NCBI GenBank assembly: GCA_014155875.1
Contig: JACEFZ010006327.1
Coordinates: 1 to 64,000 of the forward strand
Length of the DNA stretch: 64,000 bases
Source of the DNA: Cepaea nemoralis
Taxonomy: Eukaryota > Mollusca > Gastropoda > Stylommatophora > Helicidae
Reading direction: 5' to 3'
The notes below the pieces were generated by a model, which had not been told where the DNA came from, searched no databases, and was given only the letters and a program-made list of their open reading frames with translations. Position numbers and translations under genes: made by a program. Below, in pieces: positions 42,201-52,400 of the stretch. Positions within the stretch are counted from its first letter, which is position 1; each line of letters starts with the position of its first letter.

Positions 42201-42469
42201 GATAAACGTACTATTGGTGTAAACATATGAAGGTGATTTGATTAAGATACATATCTTAAAATTAAGAATGAATGACTTTTTGAGAGTCTCCTACGACATG
42301 CATGACAGGTTACTGTGTTACTATTCTTTACTTGGTGTTTGAGATCCCCGTAATTCACGAAGGTTGCACAGTATTAAAGGGGTTAGAGACGTCTAGTACT
42401 GTATATGGTATTAGTGATTTTAGGATTCAAGGCTCCTGGTAGCCCTGACTGGCAGAATTTAAAGCATAC

Positions 42470-42615
42470 GTCTGACTGGAGACACATATTGTAACAAGAG
42501 ATGTCAGTAACTAAAGCAGTAACCTGACTGGAGACGCAAATTGCAATTAACTAAAACAGTAGTCTGTATGATGACGCAGATTGTAACCCGACATGGTAGT
42601 AACTAAAGCAGTAGC
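42470..42615 (+). repeat. Degenerate tandem repeat, three units of about 45-55 bp
   Basis: Each unit has CTGACTGGAGACRCA (third unit altered), an AATTGTAAC-like middle and AGTAACTAAARCAGTA at the end. No family recognised. Confidence 0.65.
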
Positions 42616-42619
42616 TTTA

Positions 42620-42850
42620 TCATAATCGTGACGAATCTCATTTCCGTTGCTGTAATTGTTCTTTGCTCTCTCTTCCGACAAACCTCCAGTCTTGACATTA
42701 GTGGCATATCGTTGGTAGACAGATTATGTTGTATAGTTCCTATTCAGTATCTACTGATACGCCTTTGTTCTTTAGTATTGGTGCTAATTTGTCCCATGAG
42801 TGGATTTGCATTATTGCATTTATCTTCGATCTCGTCTTCTGATTTGTAAC
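42620..42850 (-). pseudogene. LINE family D fragment
   Basis: Aligns over about 230 bp to 31430-31650 of family D, covering GTTCTTTAGTATTGGTGC and CTTCGATCTCGTCTTCTGAT. It is diverged and carries indels that destroy the frame. Confidence 0.85.
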
Positions 42851-43039
42851 AATCAAACATATCATCCCAACACTTATTTGGATTCACCTACATCAGACAT
42901 AAACAACACATTTGTATTGGTTACAATCAGACCCAACACGATACAACATCTCAACACTGATTGGATTCACCTACATAGTAGTAGGCCTCTTTCAGTCCTG
43001 AAGGACTATAGAGTTGTGCCGCTTGGGAGGTACCTGGCA

Positions 43040-44525
43040 GCACCGCTAGTGACTGTACAGTCCAATGCGAGAGTGACAATCCCTGTCATAGTTTCCGCAT
43101 CTGTAAGACGAGGCAAGTCCCCCAGCAAGTGACTGCCTTTTAAGCCTGTGCCGCCTATCCTCAGTTTGTTGGATCAGATTACGCTCAAAGAGCAATAGTC
43201 CGTTTCGTACATCTCTTCTCCAGGAGCATCTGTCTGTTGCAACTCTTTCCCACGTGTCTGAGTCTATTCCAAGGGTTTTTATATTTTGTTTACTCACATC
43301 CCTATATCACATTTGGGGTCTTCCGGTTGGCCTCTTTCCTATGGCTAGTTCTCCGTATAGGAGATCTTTGGGAATACGTTCATCCTCCATTCGAGATACG
43401 TGGCCCAGCCACCGGAGGCGTCTCTGCTTGAGGAGGGGTCGCACGGTGGTAACATCTACTCTTTCAAGCACATGTTTGTTTGCTATGTGGTCTTTCCATG
43501 TTATGCCCAGGATACGTCTCAAACATCTCATGTGGAAGGAATTAAACTTCCTTTCCTGTCTTGAGTACAGGGTCCAGGATTCAGACCCATAGAGTAGTGT
43601 GCTAACAACACAAGCTTTATATACTTTAGCTTTTGTACGCTCTGTTAGTCTATTATTCTCCCAAACTCTTTTAGCTAGCCTGGAAAATGTTGGGCTGCCT
43701 TTCCAATGCGTCTGTCGATTTCTGTCTCTAATGAAAGATTATCTGATATTGTCGATCCCAAATACACAAACTCGTGGACGACCTTCAATCCGTAATTAGA
43801 AATTTTGATTGACGAAGGCGCACCAGCATCGTATTCCATCACCTGTGTTTTATTTAGGCCAATGGTGGGCCCAAAGTCTTTGCAGGCGGCTGCAAAAGGA
43901 TCTATGAGCCTTTGGAGATCTTCTGCTGTATGAGTAGTCAGTGCTGCATCAACTGCAAACAATAGTTCTCTTACGCATCTTGATCTGATTTTGGTCTTTG
44001 CCTTGAGTCTTTATGGGTTAAAAAGTTTGCCATCAGATCTTGTGTGGAGGTATATGCCTTCAGTGGCAGTCCCAAATGCCTGCCTTAAGAGAACGGCGAA
44101 GAAGATACCAAAGAGTGTAGGAGCAAGCACGCAGCCCTGGTTTACTCCGCTGCTGATGCTGAATGACTGGGATGTTGAGGCGTCAAATAAAATGGTCCCC
44201 TGCATGTTTTCGTGGAATGATTTCACGAGACTAAGAAGGGTGGGTGGACGTCCAACCTTTTCAAGGACCTTAAAAAGGCCGCTTCTGCTAACGAGGACAA
44301 ATGCATTTGTGAGGTCGATGAAGGCAATATATAATTGCTTCCTCTGTTCTCTGCACTACTCTTGTCGCTGCCGGAGTGAGAAAATCATATCGATGGTGGA
44401 CCTGTTGGGTCTAAATCCGCACTGCGATACGGGGTAGTTTCTTTCAGCAAGAATGTGTAATCGTTTAAGAATTACTCTGGCAAAAATCTTGCCTGTAATG
44501 CTGAGTAGGGAAATGCCACGATAGT
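43040..44525 (-). pseudogene. LINE family B, truncated copy
   Basis: Minus strand: NNYRGISLLSITGKIFARVI, QCGFRPNRSTIDMIFSL, LYIAFIDLTNAFVLVSR (the catalytic motif has DLTNAF), SGVNQGCVLAPTLFGIFFA, then FAVDAALTTHTAEDLQ. FAVD replaces the catalytic FADD, so the catalytic Asp pair is damaged. Then YLGSTISDNLSL, MRCLRRILGITWKDHI, RRLRWLGHVSRMEDERIPKD, and a finger remnant YRCGNYDRDCHSRIGLYSH. Several frame breaks. About 75 percent similar by eye to the copy at 21-24 kb, so it is much older. Confidence 0.88.
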
Positions 44526-44544
44526 TGTTTCAGTCGCTTATATA

Positions 44545-44790
44545 AAGGATGCTCCGTGGCGAAGTGATCAAGCCGTTCGACTCGGACTCTGAAGGTCGTG
44601 GGTTCGATTCCGACCCGGGTCCTTCGGTTTACGAGTGAAATTTTTCGGAGACTCATATGGGTCGTCGCTAAAGCTACGGAGTTCGTGCTTTGTGCGACGC
44701 TTTCCGCGCTGCAGAAAGAGACCGAGCCATACGGGATAAAACCTGGTGCAATGAAGTCGACCCTGTGGACTTTTAAGCGTCATTTTTTGC
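44545..44790 (+). mobile_element. tRNA-derived SINE
   Basis: The head (about 44548-44622) is tRNA-like. It has TGGCGAAGTGATCAAG at 44557-44572 as a degenerate A box, an exact B box GGTTCGATTCC at 44601-44611, A-to-B spacing of about 44 bp, and a partial acceptor pairing (GGA with TCC). The D arm pairs GGC with GCC, but the anticodon and T stems have mismatches, so it is not a working tRNA. A roughly 165-bp unrelated body follows and ends near TTTTAAGCG with a TTTTTT run. It lies beside the broken 5' end of the family B copy. The tRNA species is uncertain; the loop CTCTGAA weakly suggests Gln. Confidence 0.7.
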
Positions 44791-44884
44791 TAATATAGAA
44801 TCGTTTTGGCTTCTGGTGTCTAGAGTGTTCTAATTGTACCAGATGCAGGTTTGTGGATCGTTGTGTTTTAAACACGCGTTTGTC

Positions 44885-45385
44885 ATAAATAGGTAGTGCA
44901 AGATGAAAAACATTCTGACCAATAAAAAGATGTCAATCGAAACGAGAAAAAGAGTGTTGAGGGGATACATAGAGCCTGTTCTTTTGAATTGATGTGGAAC
45001 TTGGACAATGTGCAGTCAAGCTGAAATCATCTGATGGCTTCAGAAATGTGGTTTCTGAGGAAAATGCAAAGAATACCATGGACAGCCAGAAAGACCAATG
45101 AACAATCCTTCAAGAAACAAATAAAGATCGTAAACTCATTAGAGACATTAGACGTAGACAGTCACAATAATTTGGGCATGTTATGAGAAGAAATGACTTG
45201 GAGAACTTGGTGACAAGTTGTGAGATCAAAAGGAACAGACCAAGGGGAAGACCTAGAAGCAAATACCTGGATGGTATGGCGTCGTGGCATGGTCGATTCA
45301 GGAACACGGAACTAATTCACGACTCTTGTGATCGAGTGAGATGGCAGAACATGACCGCCCACGCTTATCGGCATGGCACATGATG
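44885..45385 (+). pseudogene. LINE family A C-terminal region
   Basis: Reads, with frame breaks, KKMSIETRKRVLRGYIEPV, TW.MCSQAEI, FLRKMQRIPWTARKTNEQ, RNDLENLVTSCEIKRNRPRG, RPRSKYLDGMASWHGR, DSCDRVRWQNMTAHAYRHGT-stop. This copy best shows the family A terminus (YRHGT, then a CATGATG tail). It is 5'-truncated within the RT C-terminal domain and is not followed by R1. Confidence 0.87.
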
Positions 45386-45519
45386 TATGGATTTTCCTTA
45401 TAAGGCTCTTAAAACAAAACAAAAAAACCAAAAACGTGGATTTCTAGTCCCTTACAGAATTTGGAACTCCAATGGCTTGGAGAGAGCAGAAAACCCAATA
45501 TGATGACTGTTATTTCTGA

Positions 45520-45825
45520 GTTGTCAATTGGCACCTTTCCGTCTTGACAGACTGTACATTGCGCTTCAAAAAGGCTAAATAACTACGACTCTTGGCGGTT
45601 GCGAGTGTGGCTGATAGGCCAAATGGTGCTGTAAATGTGTGTCCACAGTGGATGCATGTGAAAACATGATCATTTCTACCATCATGCACCATCTTACGTC
45701 CCTCACGCTCAGTGTGTGACTTATCCGCAATCATTTTCTCCTTTGTCTTTATTCACTTATGATAGTTGCCCTTCGTGCAGCATGTTCAGCGGCGACTTGC
45801 TCCCAATACCCATTGTTAATGACTG
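45520..45825 (-). pseudogene. LINE family B 3' terminus
   Basis: Minus strand: YWEQVAAEHAARRATI, RKMVHDGRNDHVFTCIHCGHTF (C2H2 finger start), then a frame-shifted remnant of the His side, and the terminal AAGGTGCCAAT. It gives an independent definition of the family B 3' end. Confidence 0.85.
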
Positions 45826-46640
45826 TTCAACAGAAGCCACGGAAGGCAGGTGGTAGGAGAAATTAACAGGGCAGCCGACAGATAGTTGTTGGTTATGGTC
45901 TCAAGTTTCGCGAGCGTAGGCAGAAGATCTTTTTCACGAGACAATGGCTTCGGTCACCCGGCCAGCATGGTCACTGCCAAGAAGGAAAGCAACGGCAAAC
46001 TACCTTCTTTAAAAGTGCCTAGTTCATTATGATTCGCTTAAAGATAGATTAAGACAAGGACAGAGACATTAACATTAGCAACATGGAATGTTAGGACGTT
46101 AAACGACGAAGAACAATTAGACAGCATCAAACAAGAAATGGACACAGAGAAAATTAATATTTTAGGGATATGCGAAACGAGATGGACAGGATATGCGAAA
46201 CTAGATGGGCATCAAGATAGATGAAGATTATAAGATTATATATTCTAGGGCAGAAAATCGACAATAGGGGTAGCAATTATTTTGGACCGGCAAACATCAA
46301 CATCTGTTCAAGGATATTGGGCTATGTCAGACAGAGTTCTACTAGTTAAATTAAGCGGCAGACATTTTGGCATAAATTTTATTCAAGTATATGCCCTAAC
46401 AGGAAAATCCAGTGAAGATAGTGTAGAAGAATTTTATGACATATAGTCTGCTTTAAAGAAATGTAAAAATTCAGAAATAAACATCATAGCAGGGGACTTC
46501 ACTGCAAAAGTAGGAAATCAAGACGATAAATACACAGTAGGAAACTATCGTTTAGGAAAGAGAAATGAAAGAGGATAAGACTTGTAGAGTGGGCAAAAGA
46601 ACAGGAAATGATTGTAGGAAATTTGAATAACGAAGACACA

Positions 46641-46690
46641 AACAATAGATTGCACGATTTATTGCCTGGCATATTTCGCTGCATCTCGTC
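46641..46690 (-). ncRNA. Possible hammerhead-like motif in the inverted arm
   Basis: On the minus strand CTGACGAG is followed by ATGCAG, CGAAA, a bulged TATGCC/GGCAATA hairpin and ATC before GTGCA, which could pair with TGTAC upstream. The order of parts fits a hammerhead. Stem II would be only one or two pairs, and in the right arm the first core C is A, so that copy should be inactive. This is a weak candidate. Confidence 0.22.
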
Positions 46691-46947
46691 AGGTACATAC
46701 TGCAGAAATCACACAACTTACGTGAAATTAACTAGATAAATCCTTCAAGTTGAAATATACACAATTTCGCACAGTAATGTCAATTATCTACCACGGTAAT
46801 TTAAAGCTGACTAACATGTCTTTCTGTTTACACAATTCTGGCTTGCGTTGGTAGATCATAATTGCTTCTGCAAATTTTAACAAACGAGTATTTTGTGTTC
46901 TAAACAACACGCGAAATGCAGTGTCTCTGGACACAACGTGGCCACTG

Positions 46948-48376
46948 GCAACCAGACCTATCTAAGACCTATCCTGTCCATGGTTAACTCTGCACAACAC
47001 CGAATGGCGAGATGGCTAGCCGAAATGTTAAAGCCAGTACGACAGTCCTTCGATCCAAAAATACTCAGAGATACATTCCAACTGGTGGAATTATTGGATA
47101 CTATGGACATAAATAACAAACACATGGCATCCATGGATATAGCCTCCCTATTCACTAACGTTCCATTAGAGGAGACAGTGAAAATAATAAGGGAACGCAT
47201 TGAAGACAAACAACTAAAATTAGGCATACCAACACCTATTCTGGAGAGGCTACTACTACTATGTACCGCCAACATCCAATTCAATTTTCTAACTAAGTCA
47301 TACCGCCAAATTGACGGAGTGGCCATGGGGAGTCCTCTTGGTCCTATTCTAGCGGACATCTTCATGGCACACTTAGAAGAAAAGAGATCCTCAGACATCA
47401 ACAACTTGGCCTTTTACCGGCGTTATGTGGACGATATACTAATTATCACCACAGACGAGCTACAAGCAACATCGTTTCAGGCCACAATGAACAAGACGCA
47501 TAAAAACATCTCTCTATCTATGGAACACGAACACAACGAAGCGTTACCGTTCCTAGATATTCTAATGAGACGTAGAGCAGACGGCACAATTCAAAGATCG
47601 GTGTATCGCAAAGAAACATGGACTGGCCAATACCTAAATTTTCAGAGCTTCACACCTGTCCAGAACAAACGGGGCTTAGTACGGACCTTGTTTGACCGTG
47701 CTAGAAAGATATGCACCCAGGACACACTGACAGAGGAATTTGAAACTCTGAAGAATGTCTTAAACCTGAATGGGTACTCCACAGGATTTATAAAGCGCCA
47801 TTGCCAACAGCCCAAACCCAAAGCAGACGTAACTACAGTCCCTAAACTCAAGGTATTCATCCAGCTAACCTTTCGAGGGGATGACGTAATGCAACGTCTA
47901 CAAGACCGGCTTACTACAGCAGTAGGCTCGAACATTCTGTGCGGCAACTCCAGTCATTAGATGTAAAACCGTACCCATTCCTACACCAACAGTCAAAGAG
48001 CCTGTTCCTCTGTACGCCACAAACAATTGTATTTACCAATTCACATGTAGATGCCAGGCCGTTTACATTGGTCGAACGGAGAGACAGCTTAACAAACGGG
48101 TGTCAGAACACATACCTCAATGGGTCAACAAGATACAACACACAGGAGATGCTAGCCGCGAGGAGCCGACACACCGGAAGCTCCCGGCGTCTTCAATCGG
48201 CAGGCACATTCGTCGCCAGTGGCCACGTTGTGTCCAGAGACACTGCATTTCGCGTGTTGTTTAGAACACAAAATACTCGTTTGTTAAAATTTGCAGAAGC
48301 AATTATGATCTACCAACGCAAGCCAGAATTGTGTAAACAGAAAGACATGTTAGTCAGCTTAAAATTACCGTGGTAG
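46948..48376 (+). pseudogene. Penelope-like RT/GIY-YIG, truncated and frameshifted
   Basis: RT: LRPILSMVNS, KHMASMDIASLFTNV (catalytic Asp), GVAMGSPLGPILADIFM, YRRYVDDILIIT, PFLDILMRRR. The RT frame, open from 46893, stops at 47958; its first 18 or so codons derive from the antisense arm. The nuclease continues in another frame: CIYQFTCRCQAVYIGRTERQL with CIY at 48028 and YIG at 48064. A further frame change near 48205 leads to the C-terminus DTAFRVLFRTQNTRLLKF...LVSLKLPW. Two frameshifts in the nuclease plus loss of the N-terminus make it inactive. Confidence 0.9.
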
Positions 48377-48848
48377 ATAAGTGACATTATTGTGCGAAAT
48401 TGTGTATATTTTAACTTGAAGGATTTATCTAGTTAATTTCACGTAAGTTGTGTGATTTCTGCAGTATGTACATGACGAGATGCAGCGAAATATGCCAGGC
48501 AATAAATCGTGCAATCTATTGTTTGTGTCTTCGTTATTCAAATTCACTACGGGAAAACATTGTTTTGGATTGTAGGAAACACATGGTTTAAGCAACACCC
48601 AGGAAGATTATGGACATGGAGGAGACCTGATAGCAAGATTAGAAACCAGATTGATTACATTTTGATTAGCAGAAGATTTAGAAATGCACAAACAATAGAA
48701 AAAAATAGTTCCCAGTGCTGATTGTTATAGTTACCACAGATTATTTACATGAACACTGCGGATAAAGTTAAATAAAGTCAAGTATAAAACAGGAAACACT
48801 AAATATGATTTGTGTATATTGAGTAACGACAAGGAAATACAAAACAAT

Positions 48849-48849
<1 letters not shown>

Positions 48850-48903
<54 letters not shown>

Positions 48904-48920
48904 AAAGAAGAAGAAGAAGA
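48850..48920 (+). repeat. (GAT)n then (GAA)n microsatellite
   Basis: About 17 GAT units followed by about six GAA units. It abuts the broken end of the family A endonuclease relic. Confidence 0.97.
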
Positions 48921-50104
48921 AGTCAGTCTGATACAATACGCCCGAATGGCTCCTACTATTAATGATATGAAATTTGCTCCCACAAATAAGCCTAAACTCG
49001 TGCATTAAGAATTAAGGGCATATGCGCACTTGACACTTCAGTGTCCGTCCATGATGTGTAGATAGATTTACCAGTTTGTCTCCTGACATGGCGGTCTATT
49101 CAAATATATGCAATGGCCATGACACCAGATGGAATGTCATACACAAGAAAACCGCCATCGTAGTCCCATCTAGTCTAGTGCAGTCGACACAGACGTGGAA
49201 GCAACATATATGAGGGATACTCACATGTCCTGATATGCGGACCTGGCCTTAATGAATACACCTGAGCAACGATTCTAAATCTATTTAGCACAAGGTCTAG
49301 AGTATTACTAGCTACTTCAAATCTAATCTGCATTGTTTCAGGTATCACTAACTATGTCACCACCAACCGACTTTTTTATTTATCGGATGTCTTTGATATC
49401 TGTAATTGTTATGCTGTTGTAAATGACTGTTGGGAAAACAATGTGATGAAGTGGAACAACAATACGTTCGTATCTTATATGTGATTGTATCTCTTTATAA
49501 TTTTCACGTTATTGCCCATTTAAATGCTGCATTTTGTTTCCCGACTATAGTGTGTTCCTATTCTATCTGCTCTATGATTTGTAGCATCTTCTAGCATGTT
49601 TCTCATTGGATAATGTGTCTCTTTCTCAAATGTGTTTATGCAATATGTAAAACACAAATCCACGTATCTCTGTGCATCAGTCTATTAACGTTCGTGGTGT
49701 ACGGTAAACTATGAATAGAAATATTAGCACACAGTAACGCCCATGCAGAAGTCAGTTAAGCAAGGGATACCAATAAAATAGTAATTCCAAAGAAAGGATG
49801 GCAAGAAAGATGTAACGGCTGTATATAATTCAAAGGTATTTGAATGAGTGATACATTTTAAAACTACGTGTACAAAATATCTCGTAAGACATTCCAGTTG
49901 TATTATGGCTAAGCCAACATTAAATTATGAATGCGCTGCGATCTTACACATGACAAGAAATGAGTTCACTCGATTAATAATATGCACACTACGTTTCAGA
50001 AGTTACTTAGATACACTATATCCAGTTAGTCGTCCATTTAATAACTATGTTTCTTGTTATAACTGACTTAATCTTGTTGGCGCTACACGTGTGTGTACTT
50101 TCTG
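48921..50104. other. Unassigned AT-rich stretch
   Basis: ATGGCGGT near 49089 and ACCGCCAT near 49152 form a small inverted pair. No gene or shared repeat was recognised. Confidence 0.45.
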
Positions 50105-50270
50105 CACTGTGTCCTACTTTTGGCCACCAGTAGTGGCGGTCATCCTTATGAGACACAGGGACGTGGAAACGCGTGGTGCACCCCTTGCCCCTGGGATCCT
50201 TGAGCTGTGAAAATAAATTTTAAAAAATATTTTAAATTTAAAAAAAAAATAAATAAATAAATAAACCAAA
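50105..50270 (+). repeat. Dispersed repeat R3, copy 2, with A-rich tail
   Basis: Contains TTTCTGCACTGTGTCCTAC, CCACCAGTAGTGGCGGTCAT and GACACAGGGACGTGG, matching 18150-18250 and 55863-55965. It ends in a poly-A and (AAAT)n tract at 50235-50268, like a retroposed copy. Confidence 0.6.
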
Positions 50271-50866
50271 CTAATATCATATACAGTACTGGATGTGCCT
50301 AACTTCCCTATTATTATGCAATCCCCATGTATTACCTGAAATTTAAGGGCAAGAAAAGAACAGTAGCACAGTAACATGTCATGCATGACGTAGGAGGCTC
50401 AACATTTTCGTTAAATGACCATAAAGAGAAGCAGACATTTTAACACTGTAGCCTGCCACGTCTGTTGTAAGAGCTGCCTAAGGAGGGTTCCTGCCTGGAT
50501 CCTTACGGGAAGCAAAGAACAATATCACCATGTAGTCTACCATGCAGACTGTAAGAGGCGGGGTGGGGCTGGCTTCCAGTTCCGTAGAAAGAAAAAAAAA
50601 AAACGTTAGCTGCAACATACAGCCAGTCATGATCAAGTTAATGATACAGAAAAAAAGCGGATCACACTGGCAGCAGATTAACGGAGGTCTAATTACAAGG
50701 AGCACGTCCAGGGACAATATGTTGTTTGAAGTTGAAAGAGACCATAATGACAGCGACCTGTATTCTCTCGTTTATCCATTTGTGCAGGCATGGCTCAACA
50801 CTCCTCTCTGTCATATGGTATTTCAATGAATTGTTTGTTGCTTATATTGTGCCTACCGATACAGCG

Positions 50867-50871
<5 letters not shown>
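50271..50871. other. Unassigned stretch
   Basis: Holds an oligo-A run near 50590. The short frames at 50415-50609 and 50542-50829 have no recognisable motif. Confidence 0.4.

Positions 50872-50938
<67 letters not shown>
50872..50938. repeat. (TA)n microsatellite
   Basis: Pure TA dinucleotide tract of about 33 units. Confidence 0.98.
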
Positions 50939-50941
<3 letters not shown>

Positions 50942-51009
50942 ATGTTTAAAAGTATATCGATGCGTTGTTAGTAGTTTTGATAATGCCTTCCAGATATGCA
51001 TTTATTCAT

Positions 51010-52400
51010 AATTTAACACCATAATGGGTGACTTTAATCAATGCCTTAGAAGAATATGTAATACACGAGGTCACCAGACTAATGAATACAATATATGATA
51101 CTGGGGCTATACCTCCTGAATTATTTAATTATGTATTTATTGCACTCCCGCAGAAATCAGAAGTGTTGGCATATGATGGCAATGTAACAATTAGTATAAT
51201 GAGCCAGATCACGTGGATTTTTCTACGAATCATCATGCAAAGAGTTAGAAAGAAAATACAACCCGAATTATGAAACGACCAATGTGGGTTCGTAGAAGGC
51301 AAGATACAGTAAATGATGTGTATATGATGAATACATTAATTGCACGTTCTATAGAAGTAAACAAGGACCTACATCTTTGCTTTATTGACTACACAAACGC
51401 TTCGATAAAGTAAGACATGTCAATATGATAAAGATGCTAGAAGATCTACAAGTTGATGGGCCATACTTTAGACTTGTAAAAACACATATATTGGAAACAA
51501 TAAGCTGCCATAATGATTGATAATGAAACAGGTCAGTATCAGCGTATAAAGAAATGTGTGCGACAAGGATATGTAATGTCTCCAGATCTGTGTTCCCTAT
51601 TCAGTTAAAATATGTTCAGAAATGTAGAAGATGTGAGAGGAATCACCACTGGGGGAAGTAACATCAATAACATTAGATATGAGGATGGTACATTATTGAT
51701 TGTAGACAATGGGCAGGATCTGCACCATTTAGTAGATGCGGTTGTTGCACACGGTGAACAAATAGATTATAATTATCTTGAAAATGAAAGACACAGATTA
51801 TAATAGTCATTAGATAGAAGGGAATAAGGCCATGTAATATACACATAAATGGGAGTATTCTTAAACACGTGGATCGGTACAATTAACTCGGAACATTCAT
51901 CAGATCAGATCGGAGATACCTTAAAGGGATAATAACAAGAATCGTCATGGCGAAAGTAGCATGCTGCTAGAAGGAAAACATACTGACCAATATAATAATG
52001 CCAAGTGCAACCTACTTCTCGTTTTTCGGTGATTCATTCAAGTGCAACCTGAACAAGCGTGATGAAGTGCATGACTGTGAAAAGCGGACATGAAGCCGAC
52101 AAGCTGAAATACATCTGATAGTAGTGGCAATGTGGCTTCTGATGAAAATGCAAAACATGCCATGACGATCAATCAATGAGTAAGTCCTACAAGAAACACA
52201 TGAAACGCGTTAACTGAATAAAGAAATTAGAGTTAAGAGTTTTGGGCACGTTATGAGAAGAAGTGAACTCAAAAACATAATGAAAAGTTGCAAGTTTGAA
52301 AGTAAACAAACAAGGCAAAAATACAAACGTATTCCATGTTTCTCGTTCTCTTATGAGATGGCGAAACGTGAAGGCCACGTTTATCGGCATGGCATTTAAA
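51010..52400 (+). pseudogene. LINE family A RT to C-terminus, long decayed copy
   Basis: In order: RLMNTIYDTGAIPPELFN, FIALPQKSEV, MSQITWIFLRIIMQRVRKK, QCGFVEGK, LCFIDYT.A..KV (motif A), LQVDGPYFRLVK, GQYQRIKKCVRQGYVMSPDL (motif B), MFRNVEDVRGITTGGSNINN, RYEDGTLLIVDNGQDLHHLVDAV. The catalytic YADD reads YEDG, so the active site is lost. The tail follows near 52060-52400 with a CATG-type end, and R1 follows. There are many stops and frame changes. A 25-bp PLE remnant interrupts it at 52014. Confidence 0.88.
52002..52050 (+). mobile_element. Minimal Penelope-like insertion: 25-bp terminus with 12-bp target duplication
   Basis: CAAGTGCAACCT occurs at 52002-52013 and again at 52039-52050. Between them are 25 bp starting ACTTCTCGTTT and ending GGTGATTCATT, which match the 3' terminus of the PLE array (compare 8852-8881) apart from a 4-bp length difference and one substitution. 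Other family A copies (20190, 44935) run straight through this point with only one ATCAA.TGCAACGAG-like segment. This is an extreme 5' truncation of the PLE at insertion. Confidence 0.8.

Larger units (their letters stand above)
46622..48567 (+). mobile_element. Second Penelope-like element with long inverted arms and a 12-bp target duplication
   Basis: A 1946-bp insertion between two copies of GATTGTAGGAAA (46610-46621 and 48568-48579). The left arm, about 46622-46947, is the inverted complement of the right arm, about 48217-48543; the right arm is the natural 3' end with the last codons of the ORF. Inverted partial copies at the 5' end are a known Penelope-like insertion product. The RT begins directly at the left-arm junction, so the element is 5'-truncated. 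It belongs to a different PLE lineage from the 1-9 kb array (GVAMGSPLGP and YVDD against GVAMGTKMGP and YIDD). Confidence 0.93.
45840..48846 (+). pseudogene. LINE family A leader and AP endonuclease, split by a Penelope-like insertion
   Basis: The leader (45840-46070) is followed by TLATWNVRTLNDEEQLDSI, INILGICETRWTGY, FIQVYALTGKSSEDS, IIAGDFTAKVGNQ, GNYRLGKRNERG and WAKEQEMIVG. At 46621 the reading is interrupted by 1946 bp of PLE plus a 12-bp duplication. It resumes at 48580 with NTWFKQHPGRLWTWRRPD, KIRNQIDYILISRRFRNA and a decayed SADC..YHRL. Catalytic ETRW, AGDF and IDYIL motifs are visible, but several stops and small indels show it was already dead or died later. It ends at a (GAT)n tract. 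Confidence 0.88.

Noticed and set aside
44548..44622. Functional tRNA gene
   Set aside because: The B box is perfect, but the acceptor, anticodon and T stems carry mismatches and a SINE body follows.
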